From: JAHFOW01 sp964370795
Lineage (GTDB): Bacteria; Planctomycetota; Brocadiia; Brocadiales; Brocadiaceae
NCBI GenBank assembly: GCA_964370795.1
Contig: CAYJME010000003.1
Span: forward strand, 1-42,926
Length of the DNA: 42,926 bases
Direction: 5' to 3'
A program made the translations under genes and the position numbers. Positions 40,101 to 42,926 of the stretch are shown here, piece after piece (position 1 is the stretch's first letter; each line of letters begins with the position of its first letter). Below the pieces are notes generated by a model. It did not search any database. It was not told the origin of the DNA and worked only from the letters and a program-made list of their open reading frames with translations.

Positions 40101-42926
40101 ATGTTTGAGAAGTACACATTACTGAAGGGAAGAAATATTGTTATGTACACATTGTATCTGAGCATGTGCTTCATAGGGGTAGGCCTCTGTGCTAATACTC
40201 AGTCACAATCTCTTGAGAAAAAGGCAGACGAAGTGAAACTCACGGAAAAAGGCATAACAGTAAAAGCCGAAGATGTTGAGACAGCCCGAATAAAGGCAGA
40301 AGAGATAAAAACCGCACAAGGTAAATCCATTGAAGAACTAGAGCTTATGATATCGAATTTAGAAAGCGATGCAGAAACAACATCTGTATATCTTGAAGGG
40401 TTACAACGAGAGAAAAAAGCCTATCAGTCAGGGACAACAAATCCGGAATTTTTAGAATTACTGGATAAGGAACTTGGGGTTATTAAACAAAAGTTCGATG
40501 TAGACAATGAGCAGATACAGGCATACAAAGACCAGATTACGGCTCTTCAAAATCAGGCAAAGGTTTATGCCGACCGCGTTATTTTATTAAGTTCGGTAAT
40601 AAAGCTGTCAGAAACACTTGCCGTAACGTCTTCCGATCAGGCAACCACGACAAGAAAAGAGGCAGACATTGCAAACAGTTATATTAAGGCCGTGCAGGCA
40701 AATCTCAAGGAAAAGGAAACACTCGTTTCACATTTTACCGGGGAATGGGAAGATGTTAAAGTGCAGGTATCCACTAAAGAGCAAGAACTTGCAAAGGATT
40801 TAGAATCTGTGAAGGCAAAAATCCAGGAAGATGCCCTTATTAAAGTGGCGCAAGAAAAGATTAAGGGTATTGTCGCATGGAAAAAGGCTGTAAATACGCA
40901 GTGGGTCACAATATTTGAACGAAAACTGGAAACAGCAAATATCCGTTATGATGAGGCAGCAAAGACGTTGAAAAACGCAGAACTCAATGCAGCCCTTTTA
41001 GCCGAAAAGGCAAATCGTCTGGAAGAAAGGCTAAAGGCAGAAGAGTTAAAAAAGAAAGAGTCCGAGTTAGAAGCTGCAAAAAAAGCCGAGGAGGCTACGC
41101 AAAAAGTTGCAGAGGCCACGAGGGCAGAAGCGGAAAAAACCATAAAGGAAACAGCCAGGAAAACCGAGGAAATTGCACAGGAACAGATGGTAACAACCTC
41201 TCCGGAAAGAAAGCGGGTGCTGGAGTTAGAGGCTGAGGTGCATAAGCAAATTGGATTGTTGGCAAAAAAGAAGGACGAACTTATTACCATAGGCGCACAA
41301 CGATATAAAGCCGTTACTGAATATAAAAAGTTAGAAGCAGAAGTCGAAGATTTAATAAACAAAGGAGCGGCATTAAAAGATGTTGAAGAATCGCTAAAAA
41401 AAGTTGAGTCAGAAACAAAACGCTTCTCGGAGGCGATATCGGCATTGGAAAGCCTCATCCCTTCAGTAAAACAGGAGGAGAAACTGGTTTCCGATAATCT
41501 ATCTACGGCACTTGAGGAAATATCAAAGATTGAAAAAGAAGTAACTTCGTTTGAAGACAAAGAGTTGGCAGGAAAGGCAATAGAATATGTACACCAGATA
41601 GCAAAGACACTGGAAGAGCAGACCGGACTTATATCTGCAAGATTAGATAGATTGCATGAACGACTGGAAATCAAGAAAAATGCGATAGCCCTGTTGGATA
41701 AGACGAAAGAAACGTTGAATTATATAAAGGCTGCCAATGTCTGGACAAGGCTAAGGAGTTCAATTTCTACAAAAACATTTATTGTGTTATATAGAGACAT
41801 AGCAGGCAGCTATACCCGATCAGATTATTTGTTTAATGCAGTCCAACTTCATACAAAAGGTTTTATAACATACGTGGCACAAAATAAGCATACCCTCACA
41901 TTCTGGGTAAAATTGTGCGGAATAGTACTGCTCGCCATAGGATGTTACCTTACGAAACGGCGCATCCTAAGTCTTTGCGCAAAAAGGGCAATTGAATTTT
42001 ATGAATACGAGGAATCTTCTGACTACAAAAAAAGACTTTTCTACAGTCTTTTCATAATCCTGCGAAAAAGTATATTTGCCATATTATTGACTATTCTTGC
42101 CGTGCTTGTCGCAGGTTTTTTTGACCTAAAAATACCAGGAGTAAAGGCAACTATACAGGTACTCATCTATATTGCCACTTACAAAGTTTTCAAAGGTTTT
42201 CTGGTTGAGGCTTTTAGTCCGGAAAAGGGAGATAAAAAACTGATTACCTCGCTTGCGTATGTATCGCCAAAGCATCTTTATAAATCTTTGAGTATTATTT
42301 TGTTATTTTCTTTGATTTTATTATCGATAATTTCCGTACTCACCATATTTCAATACAAGAGTGATGTCCTTGAACTACTCTGGTTTATTTACCGGGTAGG
42401 GACATTAATACTTTTGTTATGGCTTGCAACACAAAAGACACTCATATTTAAATTGCTGCCGGATGCGGAAAGTCAATTAGGAAGGTTTCTTCACCGTATA
42501 ATAATGGTAATCTACCCTGTCTTTATTACTTTTATTGTCTCTCTTTTTGCGATAAGGAGCCTGGGATACCCCGTATTAACTTATGTGCTGTTAAAAACAT
42601 GCGCAAATAGTTTTGCCATTGCATTCATTGCATTCTGGGTGTGGAAGTTCTCGGTGAATCGGTTAAATTTAATGAGAGAGACGCGCCTGAAGAGGGAACA
42701 TATCAAAAAAGGTACGCCAGACGAAAAGAAATTTCACACAGTTACGGCAATATACAGGGTTTCGTTTAATTATATCGTCTCTATTATTGCGGCAATAATC
42801 ATTATTCGCGTATGGGTTAAAACGTTTCGTGACTCAGTAGGTTCGCCTGCTACCCCTTACCTGGTACAAAAAACCTTTGGGCAGATTGGCGCAATCCTGG
42901 GTGTTATTGGCAATGGATTGAGATAC
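40101..42926 (+). CDS. Large mechanosensitive-channel-like membrane protein, 3' end beyond window
   Basis: The frame stays open from ATG 40101 to the window edge (942 codons). It has a signal-like N-terminus, then about 500 residues of Lys/Glu/Ala-rich coiled coil (residues about 40-590), then many membrane spans (from about residue 605 to 920). This layout, periplasmic coiled coil plus a long membrane array, matches MscK/KefA-type MscS channels. The MscS pore and beta domain would lie past the window, so the call is not proven. It starts 2 nt after treY, so an osmotic-safety-valve role beside trehalose synthesis is plausible. Confidence 0.65.
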   Translation, partial: MFEKYTLLKGRNIVMYTLYLSMCFIGVGLCANTQSQSLEKKADEVKLTEKGITVKAEDVETARIKAEEIKTAQGKSIEELELMISNLESDAETTSVYLEGLQREKKAYQSGTTNPEFLELLDKELGVIKQKFDVDNEQIQAYKDQITALQNQAKVYADRVILLSSVIKLSETLAVTSSDQATTTRKEADIANSYIKAVQANLKEKETLVSHFTGEWEDVKVQVSTKEQELAKDLESVKAKIQEDALIKVAQEKIKGIVAWKKAVNTQWVTIFERKLETANIRYDEAAKTLKNAELNAALLAEKANRLEERLKAEELKKKESELEAAKKAEEATQKVAEATRAEAEKTIKETARKTEEIAQEQMVTTSPERKRVLELEAEVHKQIGLLAKKKDELITIGAQRYKAVTEYKKLEAEVEDLINKGAALKDVEESLKKVESETKRFSEAISALESLIPSVKQEEKLVSDNLSTALEEISKIEKEVTSFEDKELAGKAIEYVHQIAKTLEEQTGLISARLDRLHERLEIKKNAIALLDKTKETLNYIKAANVWTRLRSSISTKTFIVLYRDIAGSYTRSDYLFNAVQLHTKGFITYVAQNKHTLTFWVKLCGIVLLAIGCYLTKRRILSLCAKRAIEFYEYEESSDYKKRLFYSLFIILRKSIFAILLTILAVLVAGFFDLKIPGVKATIQVLIYIATYKVFKGFLVEAFSPEKGDKKLITSLAYVSPKHLYKSLSIILLFSLILLSIISVLTIFQYKSDVLELLWFIYRVGTLILLLWLATQKTLIFKLLPDAESQLGRFLHRIIMVIYPVFITFIVSLFAIRSLGYPVLTYVLLKTCANSFAIAFIAFWVWKFSVNRLNLMRETRLKREHIKKGTPDEKKFHTVTAIYRVSFNYIVSIIAAIIIIRVWVKTFRDSVGSPATPYLVQKTFGQIGAILGVIGNGLRY

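Noticed and set aside
40946..41674. 242-residue minus-strand reading frame rich in Ser, Ala and Phe
   Set aside because: It is the mirror image of a Lys/Glu/Ala-rich coiled coil, which commonly gives a long open antisense frame. The plus-strand frame is continuous from treY to the window edge.

Overview
The window reads as a Gram-negative, low-to-moderate GC bacterial chromosome segment. Gene content suggests a planctomycete of the anammox group (Brocadiales): a 12-heme cytochrome c lipoprotein, a formate/nitrite-family channel, a ferredoxin:thioredoxin-reductase domain, many secreted beta-propeller and TPR proteins, and dense gene remnants. This assignment is inference from gene content; there is no rRNA or other phylogenetic marker here. 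No tRNA, rRNA or CRISPR array was seen. A run of 10 Ns at 28061-28070 shows the source is a draft assembly.

Layout. 1-900: a hicBA toxin-antitoxin pair on the minus strand, in which the toxin seems to lack its catalytic histidine. 0.9-7 kb: a TPR protein, a fused substrate-binding/permease ABC protein, an M48 metalloprotease lipoprotein, a double-hotdog acyl-CoA thioesterase, an outer-membrane barrel protein and a DUF1566 protein. 7.1-7.84 kb: an IS200-type element with a frameshifted transposase. 7.9-18.9 kb: pssA, an aquaporin, nth, a histidine-kinase remnant next to a REC-GGDEF protein, a TPR lipoprotein, two small ferritin-like proteins, a glutaredoxin/FTR/DUF3422-like fusion, hpt, an FHA-serine protease and two secreted proteins. 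19-23.5 kb: an FNT channel with an altered central histidine, a 7-bladed propeller protein, a TetR regulator with a readable promoter, two membrane proteins and a PII (glnB) remnant.

23.5-42.9 kb, all on the plus strand, is the most striking part. It holds otsA, otsB, a DUF5752 protein, a small Cys-rich protein, a 12-heme cytochrome lipoprotein, treT, a secreted propeller protein, treZ, a treS-maltokinase fusion, treY and the N-terminal 942 codons of a large mechanosensitive-channel-like protein. Many of these genes overlap by 1-14 nt or are 2 nt apart. Four independent trehalose routes (OtsAB, TreT, TreYZ, TreS) thus lie together with a maltokinase and a probable tension-gated channel. I read this as an osmo- or desiccation-adaptation locus. 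A multiheme cytochrome translationally coupled to treT is its unexplained part.

Gene debris recurs: a kinase tail, a TauE-like scrap, a PII scrap, an 11-codon flavin-reductase start and a frameshifted transposase. This implies ongoing decay, though some single-base shifts could be assembly errors.
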